A stretch of DNA of 64,000 bases from Chitinophaga caeni (lineage in GTDB: Bacteria > Bacteroidota > Bacteroidia > Chitinophagales > Chitinophagaceae). The position numbers and the translations under genes are program-made. Each line of letters starts with the position of its first letter. The stretch's first letter is position 1. Below the pieces are notes generated by a model. That model was not told the DNA's origin and did not search any database. It worked only from the letters and a program-made list of their open reading frames with translations. The stretch is from positions 4,039,001-4,103,000 of the forward strand of contig NZ_CP023777.1 of assembly GCF_002557795.1 (NCBI RefSeq), read 5' to 3'. Positions 1 to 8,564 of the stretch are shown piece after piece.

Positions 1-461
1 GCCCAGCTTACCTTTCCCGCTTAAACAAATTAATATTACTCGTTTCTGCGAGCCTGGTTGTACTGGTGGGACTGGATTACTTTACAAGTTCGAAAACCTC
101 AAATTCACAAGAAGGTATCTTAGAGCGGTACCATTATTTTTCGCTGTGGGTCGTCATGATGATCCATTGTTGCATCCCGTTTATTTATTGTTTCAAGGCA
201 GTACGCAGGAGTACGTGGATGAATATTTTTGTCATTTTCTTTTTGTACATAACCCACAATGGTTATGCCGGGCTATCGTACAGGGCCAACTTGCAATATG
301 GGGATATTCATTGGCCTATCTTTTCATTATTACAATCATATCCGAGATCCATCACCTTGGTAAGCATTTTCTTTATGTTTCCCTTTATCATGGCATATTG
401 GATCAAGCAACACAAAGTTCGACAAAGAGCCCATATGAATAATGTCGAAGCCGTATCATGA
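1..461 (+). CDS. Multi-pass membrane protein, 5' end outside window
   Basis: The reading frame is open from the left edge of the window (first full codon at base 3), so the gene begins upstream and about 153 C-terminal residues are visible. I see four hydrophobic stretches likely to be membrane helices: one right at the edge (LILLVSASLVVLVGLDY), one around YFSLWVVMMIHCCIPFIYCF, one around MNIFVIFFLYITH and one around ITLVSIFFMFPFIMAYWI. The tail after the last helix is short and basic (KQHKVRQRAH). No family could be recognised. A GTG at 66 could be taken as a start but the open frame before it continues another hydrophobic helix, so truncation by the window is the better reading. The next gene starts 60 bases downstream on the same strand, so the two may be co-transcribed. 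Confidence 0.6.
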   Translation, partial: PAYLSRLNKLILLVSASLVVLVGLDYFTSSKTSNSQEGILERYHYFSLWVVMMIHCCIPFIYCFKAVRRSTWMNIFVIFFLYITHNGYAGLSYRANLQYGDIHWPIFSLLQSYPRSITLVSIFFMFPFIMAYWIKQHKVRQRAHMNNVEAVS

Positions 462-521
462 TAAAACTGCTTCACTGAGATCCCATTTCCCCGCAATGGC
501 AGATATTGGGATTAAAAAAAC

Positions 522-1532
522 ATGCAACATTCATCCGGCACGGTACGCAGTATAGAATTAATCGGTCATTTCTGGTTAAGCTGCTGTGTTTACACCGCTG
601 CAAAACTCAATATTGCCGACCATTTGGAACAAGGCGGCATGCATATCGGGGAACTGTCTAAGAAATGCGGCGCAGCGCAAGAACCACTATTTAGGTTAAT
701 GCGGGCCTTGGCATCGGGTGGTTATTTCGAAGAAGCCCGTCCAAAATATTTCGTCTTAACCCCGGCAGCAGATGCACTTCGCACCAATGCGCTGCCATCC
801 ATGAAAGCATTCGTTCTTTCAATGATGGGAGAACATTTCAGTTCCTGGGGTCAACTACATTATGCCGTACAAACAGGCAAACCCGCGTTCGATCATTGCT
901 ACGGTCAAAGCATCTGGGAATATTACAGCAATCATCCCGCCGAAGGGCAAAATTTCATGAATGCCATGACGGGTTTGTCCAACTTCGCCATTCCTTCCAT
1001 CGTGCAAGGATATGATTATAGCAATTTTAACCTAATAGTGGATATCGGCGGCGGGAACGGCGCTATGCTTACAGCCATTCTGCAAGCCTCCCCCCAGGCC
1101 AAAGGAATAATTTTCGATGCCCCTTACGTGATTGAACATACCGCGAAGTTATTGGCCCAGTCCCCCGTTGCTAACCGGTGCCAAGCGCATCCGGGGAACT
1201 TTATGGAATCTGTTCCCGAAGGCGGAGATGCTTATATCATGAAATATATTTTGCATGATTGGAATGATGAAGAAGCATTACAAATATTACAACATTGCAA
1301 CCGGGCCATGAATAAAGGCGGCACCTTGTTGGCCATCGATGCCGTGATTCCACCCGGCAATGATCCCTTCCCGGGTAAGCTGATGGATATCAATATGCTG
1401 GTAGCGCTTACCGGCAGGGAGCGGACCGCGGAAGAGTTCCGGCAACTATTTGAAGCGGCTGGCTTCCAATTTAACAAGATCATCCACTTACCGATTCCAG
1501 ATGTTTCTATCGTGGAAGGGAAAAAAATATAA
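522..1532 (+). CDS. SAM-dependent O-methyltransferase (methyltransferase family 2, plant/ASMT type)
   Basis: Protein of 336 residues with the two-part layout of the small-molecule O-methyltransferases (Pfam Methyltransf_2). Residues about 10-90 form the N-terminal winged-helix dimerisation domain; the Rossmann domain starts with the S-adenosylmethionine loop DIGGGNG at 174-180, followed by an acidic motif FDAPYV near 198 and the GD/F motif around 233-240. The LHDW motif places His245 where the catalytic base of the family sits. Enzymes of this group methylate hydroxyl groups of phenolic or polyketide-like compounds; the substrate cannot be told from the sequence. It follows a membrane-protein gene and ends in a stem-loop. 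It is not part of an obvious biosynthetic cluster inside the window. Confidence 0.85.
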   Translation: MQHSSGTVRSIELIGHFWLSCCVYTAAKLNIADHLEQGGMHIGELSKKCGAAQEPLFRLMRALASGGYFEEARPKYFVLTPAADALRTNALPSMKAFVLSMMGEHFSSWGQLHYAVQTGKPAFDHCYGQSIWEYYSNHPAEGQNFMNAMTGLSNFAIPSIVQGYDYSNFNLIVDIGGGNGAMLTAILQASPQAKGIIFDAPYVIEHTAKLLAQSPVANRCQAHPGNFMESVPEGGDAYIMKYILHDWNDEEALQILQHCNRAMNKGGTLLAIDAVIPPGNDPFPGKLMDINMLVALTGRERTAEEFRQLFEAAGFQFNKIIHLPIPDVSIVEGKKI

Positions 1533-1588
1533 TCGCCGCTGCCCAACGTATACCGGGTGGCAACAGCCTTCTATGTATAAAAAAACTC

Positions 1589-1608
1589 AGCCGGTAAAAT
1601 TACCGGCT
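1589..1608 (+). terminator. Intrinsic terminator-like hairpin after the O-methyltransferase
   Basis: AGCCGGTAA at 1589-1597 pairs perfectly with TTACCGGCT at 1600-1608 across a tiny AA centre, so in practice the loop is formed by opening the inner A-T pairs. It lies 56 bases after the methyltransferase stop and is followed by a T-rich stretch. Confidence 0.6.
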
Positions 1609-1888
1609 GCTTCATTTAATACACTGAATTAATACAAGATTATAATTATTATATTGCTTGTATTAAGAAGGTTTATTCTTGATAATAAAAGAAAGTCATA
1701 AATAAAAATCCCTGCAACAAAATCAAAATTCAACAACCGGGGATACGATTGTACCTTGTTATTGGAACAGTATTGCTAAAATCAACTTTCAAAATAAAAA
1801 TAGGGGAACACAGGAAAGTATATATCAAAAAACATATTTCAATTGCTTTAGTAAATTTAACTGCTTATAAAACATAAGTTTGTAGTAA

Positions 1889-1896
1889 TACCTTTG
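1889..1896 (+). promoter_or_regulatory. Candidate Bacteroidota -7 promoter element (TACCTTTG)
   Basis: TACCTTTG matches the TAnnTTTG core used by the Bacteroidota housekeeping sigma factor. It lies in the 400-base AT-rich spacer (1609-2008) ahead of the response-regulator gene and would give a leader of about 105 bases. No TTTG is present at the usual -33 distance, so this is a weak call; the rest of the spacer shows nothing recognisable. Confidence 0.3.
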
Positions 1897-2008
1897 TTTT
1901 GTATGTAGTATTTATACTACAATTCGTATTTATAATAAAACGTGTAATTTTAATATTCAAAGGGTTATCGAAAACATTTAACCTTCCTAATAAACCGGAA
2001 TTTGCAAT

Positions 2009-2641
2009 ATGACCAGGATTTTAATTGCTGACGATCACGCCATTGTTAGGGTAGGCTTGCAACAAACCTTAGCTAAACTTTACATTTCCACCCGGGTTGA
2101 AGAGGTGGCCTCTTTTGATTCGGTATTGGCAAAAATTGACGAACACCCTTTCGATCTCCTCATCCTGGATATTAATTTACCCGGCGGTAATAGCTTACAA
2201 ATGCTGGATGTATTAAAATTACGTCAACCTAATATCAAGGTATTGATATTTTCAGGTTACGCCGCCCAGTTATATGCATTGGATTACCTGAAGGCCGGCG
2301 CCGATGGATATATTGAAAAACATGTTGAAGAACAGGAGGTTAAGCATGCGATTGAAACCGTGTTAAACGGTGAAAAATATTTTGATGCCAAAACGCGGCA
2401 ATTATTATTGAAGCATGCAGATGATCCGAAAAAAACATCCAATAATCCTTTCGATCAATTATCTAGCCGCGAGATTGAAGTAATGAATTTATTATCCAAA
2501 GGGTATCCATTGATCAAGATAGCAGAAATGTTACACATACAGGTGACCACCGTCAGTACTTATAAATCCAGGATTTTCGAGAAATTAAATATCAGTAACA
2601 TCGTGGAATTAGTAGAAAAAATGCGGCTTTATTTGCCTTGA
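2009..2641 (+). CDS. NarL/FixJ-family response regulator
   Basis: Protein of 210 residues. The receiver domain covers roughly residues 1-120: acidic pair D8-D9 (ADDH), phospho-acceptor D54 in LILDINLPGG, Ser82 and Lys104 in the switch positions. The LuxR-type helix-turn-helix covers about 145-208 (LSSREIEVMNLLSKGYPLIKIAEML then the recognition helix around TTVSTYKSRIFEKL). Length and layout are standard for the family. It converges on the large sensor kinase downstream and the two genes overlap by 13 bases at their stop codons; the kinase has no receiver or DNA-binding domain of its own, so this regulator is its likely partner. The regulon is unknown. Confidence 0.9.
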   Translation: MTRILIADDHAIVRVGLQQTLAKLYISTRVEEVASFDSVLAKIDEHPFDLLILDINLPGGNSLQMLDVLKLRQPNIKVLIFSGYAAQLYALDYLKAGADGYIEKHVEEQEVKHAIETVLNGEKYFDAKTRQLLLKHADDPKKTSNNPFDQLSSREIEVMNLLSKGYPLIKIAEMLHIQVTTVSTYKSRIFEKLNISNIVELVEKMRLYLP

Positions 2642-5600
2642 TCGAAAACTTGGAAATCCAGTGTAAATACAGTACCCCGCCCATCGTCTTTCAACCTGGC
2701 ATTCAATTTTCCATTCAAAATAACTAACAAATCGAGGACTAACAACATCCCGATTCCTTTCCCCGGCGGGAATTGTTTGTTATTGGCATTTTCCACCTGG
2801 TACTGTTCAATCCATTCGATATAAACCGGAGGCATTCCCCTACCCTCATCTTCTATTACAATTTGTAGCTGCTCTCCGGCTGCCGATGCCGAGATCCGCA
2901 ATACGCCGGTTTGCATATATTTTAACGAATTATCCAGCAGGTTATGAATTACGATCGATAAAAGTTGCCGGTTTATATAAACAGCTAAACCCGGATCGAT
3001 ACCATTGACGACCTTGATATCTTTGGCCTGGACCAGGGGTTGGAACATCGACAACTTCCCTTCAATCAAGCCGTGCAAACCCGTTAACTCTAAGCTCCCT
3101 GAGCCGCTACCAATCTGGGATTTCATGTATTCGATAATATTTTCAACGAGATGCATCATCTCCGAAATGCTCGCGGTGGTTATTTCACGGTCAAATCTAT
3201 CGAGGTTACCATCATTGCTATTCAACCGGTCCTGAAGATACTTTAACGGGGTGCGGACATCGTGCGAGATAGCGGCAATTAAGCGTTCTTGCATATATGC
3301 CTGGCGTTTTAATAATTGCTCCGACCGGGTAAGGTGCTCCAGGGCTTCGTGCAAGGTGGCAGTTCTTTCAGAAACTTTCTTCTCGAGAATTTTATTCTTC
3401 ATAGAAACTCTTTTCAGCCTCCACCGAATATACAATACCATCGAACCCAAGATCACCAGGAGCATGGCAATCCTGAACCAAGTCGTTTCATAATAAGCCG
3501 GTTGAACACTGATAAATATCTTGCTAACGGTAAAATTATTAAGCCCAAAACCGTTGATCTTCCGCAATTCGAGAATATAATCGCCGCTGGGTAAACTATT
3601 GAAATTTAACACTTCACCGGCATTCATATCCAGCCATGGTGCTAACCCGGATTCCCCTTCCAGGAACAACCTGTAACTACATTGCAAGTTCGCCTGGTTC
3701 CCGAAATAGGCAGAACTGGTAAATACCTGTAACCGCTGGAATGCATGGGGCAACTGGATTGTATCGCGCATCGGGAGTACGTTGGTATCGACCATAATTT
3801 GATCAACATGTAAAGGATTAGTTGGCAGGTTCACCCGTACTTGCAAGGGATTAAAATACACGATCCCGTTGATACTCGGAAAACCGAATGAACCGTTACC
3901 TAAACTTAAGGCACATGGCTCACATCCGCCGTTAAATTCATTCGTGCCAAAACCATCATCCTTATCAAAGTAATATTGGTATACATACTGGCTTTGACCA
4001 TTGGCATACGAGATCAAATCCTGTAAAGACATTTTAAATAAACCCTTATTCGTGGAAATCCAACAATAACCATTGCTATCAAACAATGCACAATGGGAAT
4101 ATAATAAATATTGCTTCCTATCCAGAGGGATGGCAATTACTTGCCTGTCTTTTACGATGAAAGCGCCTTTTCCGTAAGTAGTAACAATCCAGCTACCGGG
4201 AGCAAATTGCTGCATACTTCTCAACATCATACCGTCGAAAGCATGCAAAGTATCTAAAGCTCCCGTTTGTTTATTATAAATATATAAGCCCTTGTTGGTA
4301 CCGACCCACAATTCTTTACCGGGATCGGAAGCTATAAAATCTATATCTTTTAACCTGGTATCAACAGGTTCAATCCTGCCGTAAGGTCCTGTTGTGGGCA
4401 TCTTGTATAAACCTTCATATTTGAAACTAATATAAAGGTCATCTGCTTCATCTACGAAAATCTGCTTGATATATTTAAAATCACGGAACTCATGCCGCCA
4501 TAAGAGTTTGTTTAACCCAGGATTTAGCGCTACGATTTCATTATTATTCTTTAACCAGAAATTTCCACCATGATCTTTTGTAATAGTGAAAAGTTGATTT
4601 ACTAAGCCCAAGCTATCGATGATCCCAATTTCCCTGGCGCCCTTCCCCGGTGCAAATAAATAGCCCTTGGGTGAAAAAATCATCGAATCTCCGAAGGGGG
4701 CTAAAGCGTAGTAAACCTGGTCTTCATCCCCTTGTAACAAGGTTGTAAATTGTTTCTTGGTACAGACGTACAAGCCTTTCGTTTTGCTGCCCAAAAATAC
4801 CCTAGCATGTTCCTTATCATAAAAAATATCGAAAATCAATTTTGCATTAAAGTCAACACCATGCATCAGCTCTTCCCATAAGTAGGAACCCGAAGCATCT
4901 TTATTTAGAAAATACAAGGAATGACCGATCCTCAAAAAAACCTGCCCCGCGGGAAAGTTCCAATATACCGTTGATTCATCTTGTTCAGTTTTGGAATACC
5001 CCGGTAGTTTCAAGGTAATTTCCCGGGTGCTGCCATTCTCGATCTTTAATAAGTTACCATCTTTAGCAAGGTAAAATAGCGCCTGATCCAATACAAAAAA
5101 GCGGCTTATCAACCAATTTTTATCATAGGGGATGCTAAAAAATTGCCCAGTTTTTCCACTTAAAGAATCGATTCGCTCCGAAATAATTGCTTCACTTGTT
5201 ATCCGGTAATATTGATTAGGCCCAACGGGCACCCACATCTCGCTATCATCGCTAAAATTAATATAGAGGTCAGGTTGGGAGCGGAGTATCCAATGATCTA
5301 AAGTATCAGACATCTCGCAATATTTATAAGGCTTTAACTCCTTACCATACACTGTTGCAGTAGCATTTTTAATACTGATTAAATCGTTTTGAGCAGTAAT
5401 ACAATAGAGATCGGACCCATCGGTACCCGGGAACATTGCGGACATCCTCGAACTTTTCAATGCAAGGTTTCTTTTATCATAATACACGAAATTTCTTCCA
5501 TCGAAACGGAGCAGCCCCCCTTCCGTAGCCGCCCAGATATGGCCGCTGTTCGAGGCAGCGATAAAATTGATACTATTCTGTACCAAACCGTTCTCATCCG

Positions 5601-5748
5601 TATAATGTTCTACGGCATAGCCCGGTATTCGCAATTGGGCTTTTAACGGGGAAACATGAAGTAACCCGGTAAATAGAATAACTATTAGAATCGCAATATT
5701 CTTGTGACCAGGTAAAAGGTTTACGGGTGATAAATTATTCCATTGCAT
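2629..5748 (-). CDS. Reg_prop/Y_Y_Y sensor histidine kinase
   Basis: Protein of 1039 residues. A signal peptide or N-terminal anchor ends near AQ38. Residues about 40-640 carry repeated short beta-propeller blades (for example ENGLVQNSINFIAASNSGHIWAATEGGLLRFDG), the Reg_prop pattern; a Y_Y_Y-like beta-sandwich follows (about 670-745). One membrane helix (about 753-773) leads into a coiled coil and the kinase core: H-box ISHDVRTPL with the phospho-His near residue 827, N-box NLLDNSLKY near 934, G1 DEGRGMP near 967 and G2 GKGIGMLL. Unlike the hybrid two-component systems common in this phylum it stops after the ATPase domain, with no receiver or AraC domain. This fits signalling to the convergent NarL-type regulator. 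Hybrid relatives often sense glycans, but the ligand here is unknown. Confidence 0.88.
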   Translation of the reverse strand: MQWNNLSPVNLLPGHKNIAILIVILFTGLLHVSPLKAQLRIPGYAVEHYTDENGLVQNSINFIAASNSGHIWAATEGGLLRFDGRNFVYYDKRNLALKSSRMSAMFPGTDGSDLYCITAQNDLISIKNATATVYGKELKPYKYCEMSDTLDHWILRSQPDLYINFSDDSEMWVPVGPNQYYRITSEAIISERIDSLSGKTGQFFSIPYDKNWLISRFFVLDQALFYLAKDGNLLKIENGSTREITLKLPGYSKTEQDESTVYWNFPAGQVFLRIGHSLYFLNKDASGSYLWEELMHGVDFNAKLIFDIFYDKEHARVFLGSKTKGLYVCTKKQFTTLLQGDEDQVYYALAPFGDSMIFSPKGYLFAPGKGAREIGIIDSLGLVNQLFTITKDHGGNFWLKNNNEIVALNPGLNKLLWRHEFRDFKYIKQIFVDEADDLYISFKYEGLYKMPTTGPYGRIEPVDTRLKDIDFIASDPGKELWVGTNKGLYIYNKQTGALDTLHAFDGMMLRSMQQFAPGSWIVTTYGKGAFIVKDRQVIAIPLDRKQYLLYSHCALFDSNGYCWISTNKGLFKMSLQDLISYANGQSQYVYQYYFDKDDGFGTNEFNGGCEPCALSLGNGSFGFPSINGIVYFNPLQVRVNLPTNPLHVDQIMVDTNVLPMRDTIQLPHAFQRLQVFTSSAYFGNQANLQCSYRLFLEGESGLAPWLDMNAGEVLNFNSLPSGDYILELRKINGFGLNNFTVSKIFISVQPAYYETTWFRIAMLLVILGSMVLYIRWRLKRVSMKNKILEKKVSERTATLHEALEHLTRSEQLLKRQAYMQERLIAAISHDVRTPLKYLQDRLNSNDGNLDRFDREITTASISEMMHLVENIIEYMKSQIGSGSGSLELTGLHGLIEGKLSMFQPLVQAKDIKVVNGIDPGLAVYINRQLLSIVIHNLLDNSLKYMQTGVLRISASAAGEQLQIVIEDEGRGMPPVYIEWIEQYQVENANNKQFPPGKGIGMLLVLDLLVILNGKLNARLKDDGRGTVFTLDFQVFDQGK

Positions 5749-6257
5749 GTGAGAATTCTTACAAATTTGAACATCCTTGTCATAGGCAACGGCACATGCT
5801 ATTTCTCCTCCAGGTAAGCGCCAATAACAAACAATTACTACTAAAAGGTAATGTAAAATATTAATTTACTAAAACAATGCCAGGTGAAATTTGCAATACA
5901 GAAATTGTTTGCCATCCTAACATTATACAGCATCCTCTTTTTCCTGCATATCATTAGCTCCATAGTATAAGAACATTCAATTACGGCATAAGCTACAAAA
6001 AATTCTTTTCAATATAGTATTGATTTTGCTTCGAAATCATAACGGGTAACCGGTTTTTCGACCGATTTACATCTTCACTAATGAAAATGAATCCCATTTA
6101 AAAAATTTTCAAACCCTTAATACCTTTATTGAAATTTGATGCAACCAAACGAAATTTCTTTAGCTAAGCAGAACGGCATAGTCCGCTTTCATCCGTGAAA
6201 ACACCTATAAAATACGGAAGCAATTGTGTAATTTGGCAGTGTAATTAAACCCTAACT
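5749..6257. other. Divergent intergenic region, 509 bases
   Basis: AT-rich spacer between the divergent sensor kinase and nfeD-like genes. It should hold promoters for both. Near 6227 there is GTAATTTGGC, an imperfect match to the TAnnTTTG box, about 30 bases before the nfeD-like start. I see no convincing ORF, repeat or stem-loop. Confidence 0.4.
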
Positions 6258-6851
6258 ATGACTAGTTTAAGTATTTCAGAGTGGTTTACGCCGCTCAGCA
6301 CTTTTGAGAAAATATACTGGTGTATCGCCATCTTTTTCTCCTTGCTGTTTATCATCCAGAATGTCATGAGTTTTCTCGGGGGGGATGTAGACACGCCCGA
6401 CGCAACGGGAGATGTGGATGAATTGTTGGATACCGATACAGGAATCGGCTTTCAATTCTTCACGATCCGTAATATGTTCGGCTTCTTCACCATTTTCGGA
6501 TGGACTGGCCTCGCCTGTATAGAGCGGAACCTATCCCCTTTTATGACCATCATGATATCAACTATTGCCGGGACCATCATGATGGTAATCATGGCAACAC
6601 TGTTTTATTATACCGGCAAATTAGTAGCGAATGGTACCATGAAAATTGAAAATGCGCTGGGAGCAACCGCCACCGTTTACCTGCCGGTACCGGGAACAAG
6701 AAACGGTACAGGCAAAGTAAACCTGGTAATACAGGGTACCCTCCGCGAACTGGACGCGTTGACCGATGATTCGGAAACATTGCCAACGGGAGCTTATGTA
6801 AAAGTGATCCAGATTTTAAACAACCAAACACTTATCGTAACAAAACAATAA
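6258..6851 (+). CDS. NfeD-like/YuaF-type membrane protein, flotillin partner
   Basis: Protein of 197 residues with three hydrophobic helices (about 18-42, 73-92 and 97-120) followed by a soluble C-terminal part beginning GATATVYLPVPG, which has the beta-rich look of the NfeD OB-fold domain. An acidic stretch (GDVDTPDATGDVDELLDTDT) separates the first and second helices. It ends 13 bases before a flotillin gene, and the pairing of a short NfeD-type protein with a flotillin is a known conserved arrangement (as in YuaF-YuaG of Bacillus). Its role is probably to work with flotillin in membrane organisation. There is no protease domain, so it is the short form of the family. Confidence 0.8.
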   Translation: MTSLSISEWFTPLSTFEKIYWCIAIFFSLLFIIQNVMSFLGGDVDTPDATGDVDELLDTDTGIGFQFFTIRNMFGFFTIFGWTGLACIERNLSPFMTIMISTIAGTIMMVIMATLFYYTGKLVANGTMKIENALGATATVYLPVPGTRNGTGKVNLVIQGTLRELDALTDDSETLPTGAYVKVIQILNNQTLIVTKQ

Positions 6852-6864
6852 TTATTTATTCTCT

Positions 6865-8442
6865 ATGGACTTTTTATTAATAGCCATTTTAGTTGGGGTG
6901 GTATTTATATTCTCCCTGCTGGTAGCTTTATTCAAACGTTATAAACGTTGCCCTTCCGACCAAATCCTGGTAGTTTACGGTAAGGTTGGTAGTGGCCCTG
7001 ACGGCACCAATAGCGCCAAATGTATACATGGTGGCGCGGCATTTATCTGGCCCGTTATCCAGGATTATTCCTTCATGGATTTGACGCCTATCTCTATCGA
7101 GGTAAACCTTACCAATGCATTGAGTCGCCAGAATATCCGTGTAGATGTCCCTTCCAGGTTCACCGTAGCTATTTCTACCGAACCGGGCATCATGAACAAT
7201 GCGGCAGAAAGATTACTCGGCTTGCAAAGACAAGCTATCCATGACCTAGCTAAAGATATTATCTTCGGTCAATTACGCCTGGTAGTTGCTACCATGGATA
7301 TCGAAGAGATTAACAACAACCGCGATAAATTCCTAGCCAACGTTGCCAGTAACGTGGAAGCCGAGATTAAGAAAATCGGTATGAAACTGATCAACGTGAA
7401 CGTTACAGATATTAACGATGAATCCGGTTATATCGAGGCATTAGGTAAAGAAGCTGCGGCTAAAGCCATCAACGAAGCGAAGAAAAGCGTTGCCGAACAA
7501 GAGAAATTCGGGGAAACCGGTAAAGCTGAAGCCGACAGGGAAAAAGATATCACGATCCAACAAACCCTGAAAAACAGGGATGTAAACATCGCTGAAACCC
7601 AGAGGGATCGCGATAGTATGATTGCCCAAGCTAACAAAGACAAGGCTATCCAAATTGCTGCGGCCAACAGGGATGAAGCTATCGGTAAAGCAGAAGCAGA
7701 AAGGGATACACGTATTAAATCTTCCGAAGCGAATGCCATCGCCGTACAAGGGGAAAACACCGCTAAGATTCAAATCGCCCAATCGGAAGCAGAACGCCGC
7801 GAAAAGGAAGCCGAAGCCTCCAAGCGCGCCGTAGCTGCAGAAAAAATCCAATCTGCAAAAGCTTTGGAAGAAGCATACCTCGCTGAAAAGAAAGCAGAAG
7901 ATGCCCGTGCAGACAGGGAAAGATCTTCCCAAAATGCCAACATCGTGGTAAGCGCCGAAATCCAAAAGCAAAAAGCCATTATCGAAGCCCAGGCAGAAGC
8001 GGAAAAAATCCGTGAAAGAGCTAAGGGTGAGGCCGATGCGATCTTCGCCAAGATGGAAGCCGAAGCGAAAGGTATGTTCGAAGTATTAACGAAACAAGCA
8101 GAAGGTCTCGACAAGATCGTTCAAGCTGCCGGTAACAGTTCTAAGGATGCCGTATTACTGTTAATCGCGGATAAATTACCGGAGCTGGTAAAATTGCAAA
8201 CAGAAGCCATCAAGAATATCAAGATTGATAAAGTGACCGTTTGGGACGGTGGTAACGGGCAAGGGAAAGATGGACAAACTTCCACTTCCAACTTCATCAG
8301 CGGTTTGTACAAATCGGTTCCCCCGTTACAGGAAATGTTTAATATGGCAGGTATGGATTTGCCCAATTTCCTGGGGAAAGAAAAACCGGGCAATACGCAA
8401 GATAGCCAGGATGCCGAGATTGTAGCCGACGACAAACAATAA
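6865..8442 (+). CDS. floT: Flotillin family protein (SPFH domain)
   Basis: Protein of 525 residues. An N-terminal hydrophobic segment (about 3-24) anchors it to the membrane; the SPFH/band-7 domain follows (about 28-190, starting CPSDQILVVYGKVG). Residues about 190-420 form a long Ala/Glu/Lys-rich coiled coil typical of flotillins (repeated EAEA, EKIRERAKGEADAIFAKMEAE patterns), and the C-terminal part ends with a disordered acidic tail. Bacterial flotillins scaffold membrane microdomains. The gene sits directly after the nfeD-like gene and before a strong terminator, so these two form a complete operon. Large antisense ORFs over the coiled coil arise from its biased codon pattern and are not genes. 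Confidence 0.92.
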   Translation: MDFLLIAILVGVVFIFSLLVALFKRYKRCPSDQILVVYGKVGSGPDGTNSAKCIHGGAAFIWPVIQDYSFMDLTPISIEVNLTNALSRQNIRVDVPSRFTVAISTEPGIMNNAAERLLGLQRQAIHDLAKDIIFGQLRLVVATMDIEEINNNRDKFLANVASNVEAEIKKIGMKLINVNVTDINDESGYIEALGKEAAAKAINEAKKSVAEQEKFGETGKAEADREKDITIQQTLKNRDVNIAETQRDRDSMIAQANKDKAIQIAAANRDEAIGKAEAERDTRIKSSEANAIAVQGENTAKIQIAQSEAERREKEAEASKRAVAAEKIQSAKALEEAYLAEKKAEDARADRERSSQNANIVVSAEIQKQKAIIEAQAEAEKIRERAKGEADAIFAKMEAEAKGMFEVLTKQAEGLDKIVQAAGNSSKDAVLLLIADKLPELVKLQTEAIKNIKIDKVTVWDGGNGQGKDGQTSTSNFISGLYKSVPPLQEMFNMAGMDLPNFLGKEKPGNTQDSQDAEIVADDKQ

Positions 8443-8466
8443 TTCACTTACCCACGATAACGTGTA

Positions 8467-8498
8467 TGCTGACCGGTTGCAACCGGTCAGCATTTTTT
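8467..8498 (+). terminator. Strong intrinsic terminator of the nfeD-flotillin operon
   Basis: TGCTGACCGGTT (8467-8478) pairs with AACCGGTCAGCA (8481-8492); the intervening GC makes the whole 26-base stretch a perfect palindrome. It is followed directly by TTTTTT. It lies 25 bases after the flotillin stop. Confidence 0.85.
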
Positions 8499-8564
8499 AT
8501 GCGTCAAACAGTAACATTTCGGTATATTTATACTTCTTCTCTGGATCTGAAAAACCGAATTAGC

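Noticed and set aside
7428..8114. Antisense ORFs of 110-176 codons opposite flotillin
   Set aside because: Produced by the Ala/Glu/Lys-biased coiled coil read backwards; peptides are Phe/Ser/Ala-rich without any recognised motif.
8466..8564. Upstream start (ATG at 8466) for the glycolipid-binding-domain protein
   Set aside because: It lies inside the strong flotillin terminator and the extra 33 residues have no family support; the ATG at 8565 begins the conserved domain.
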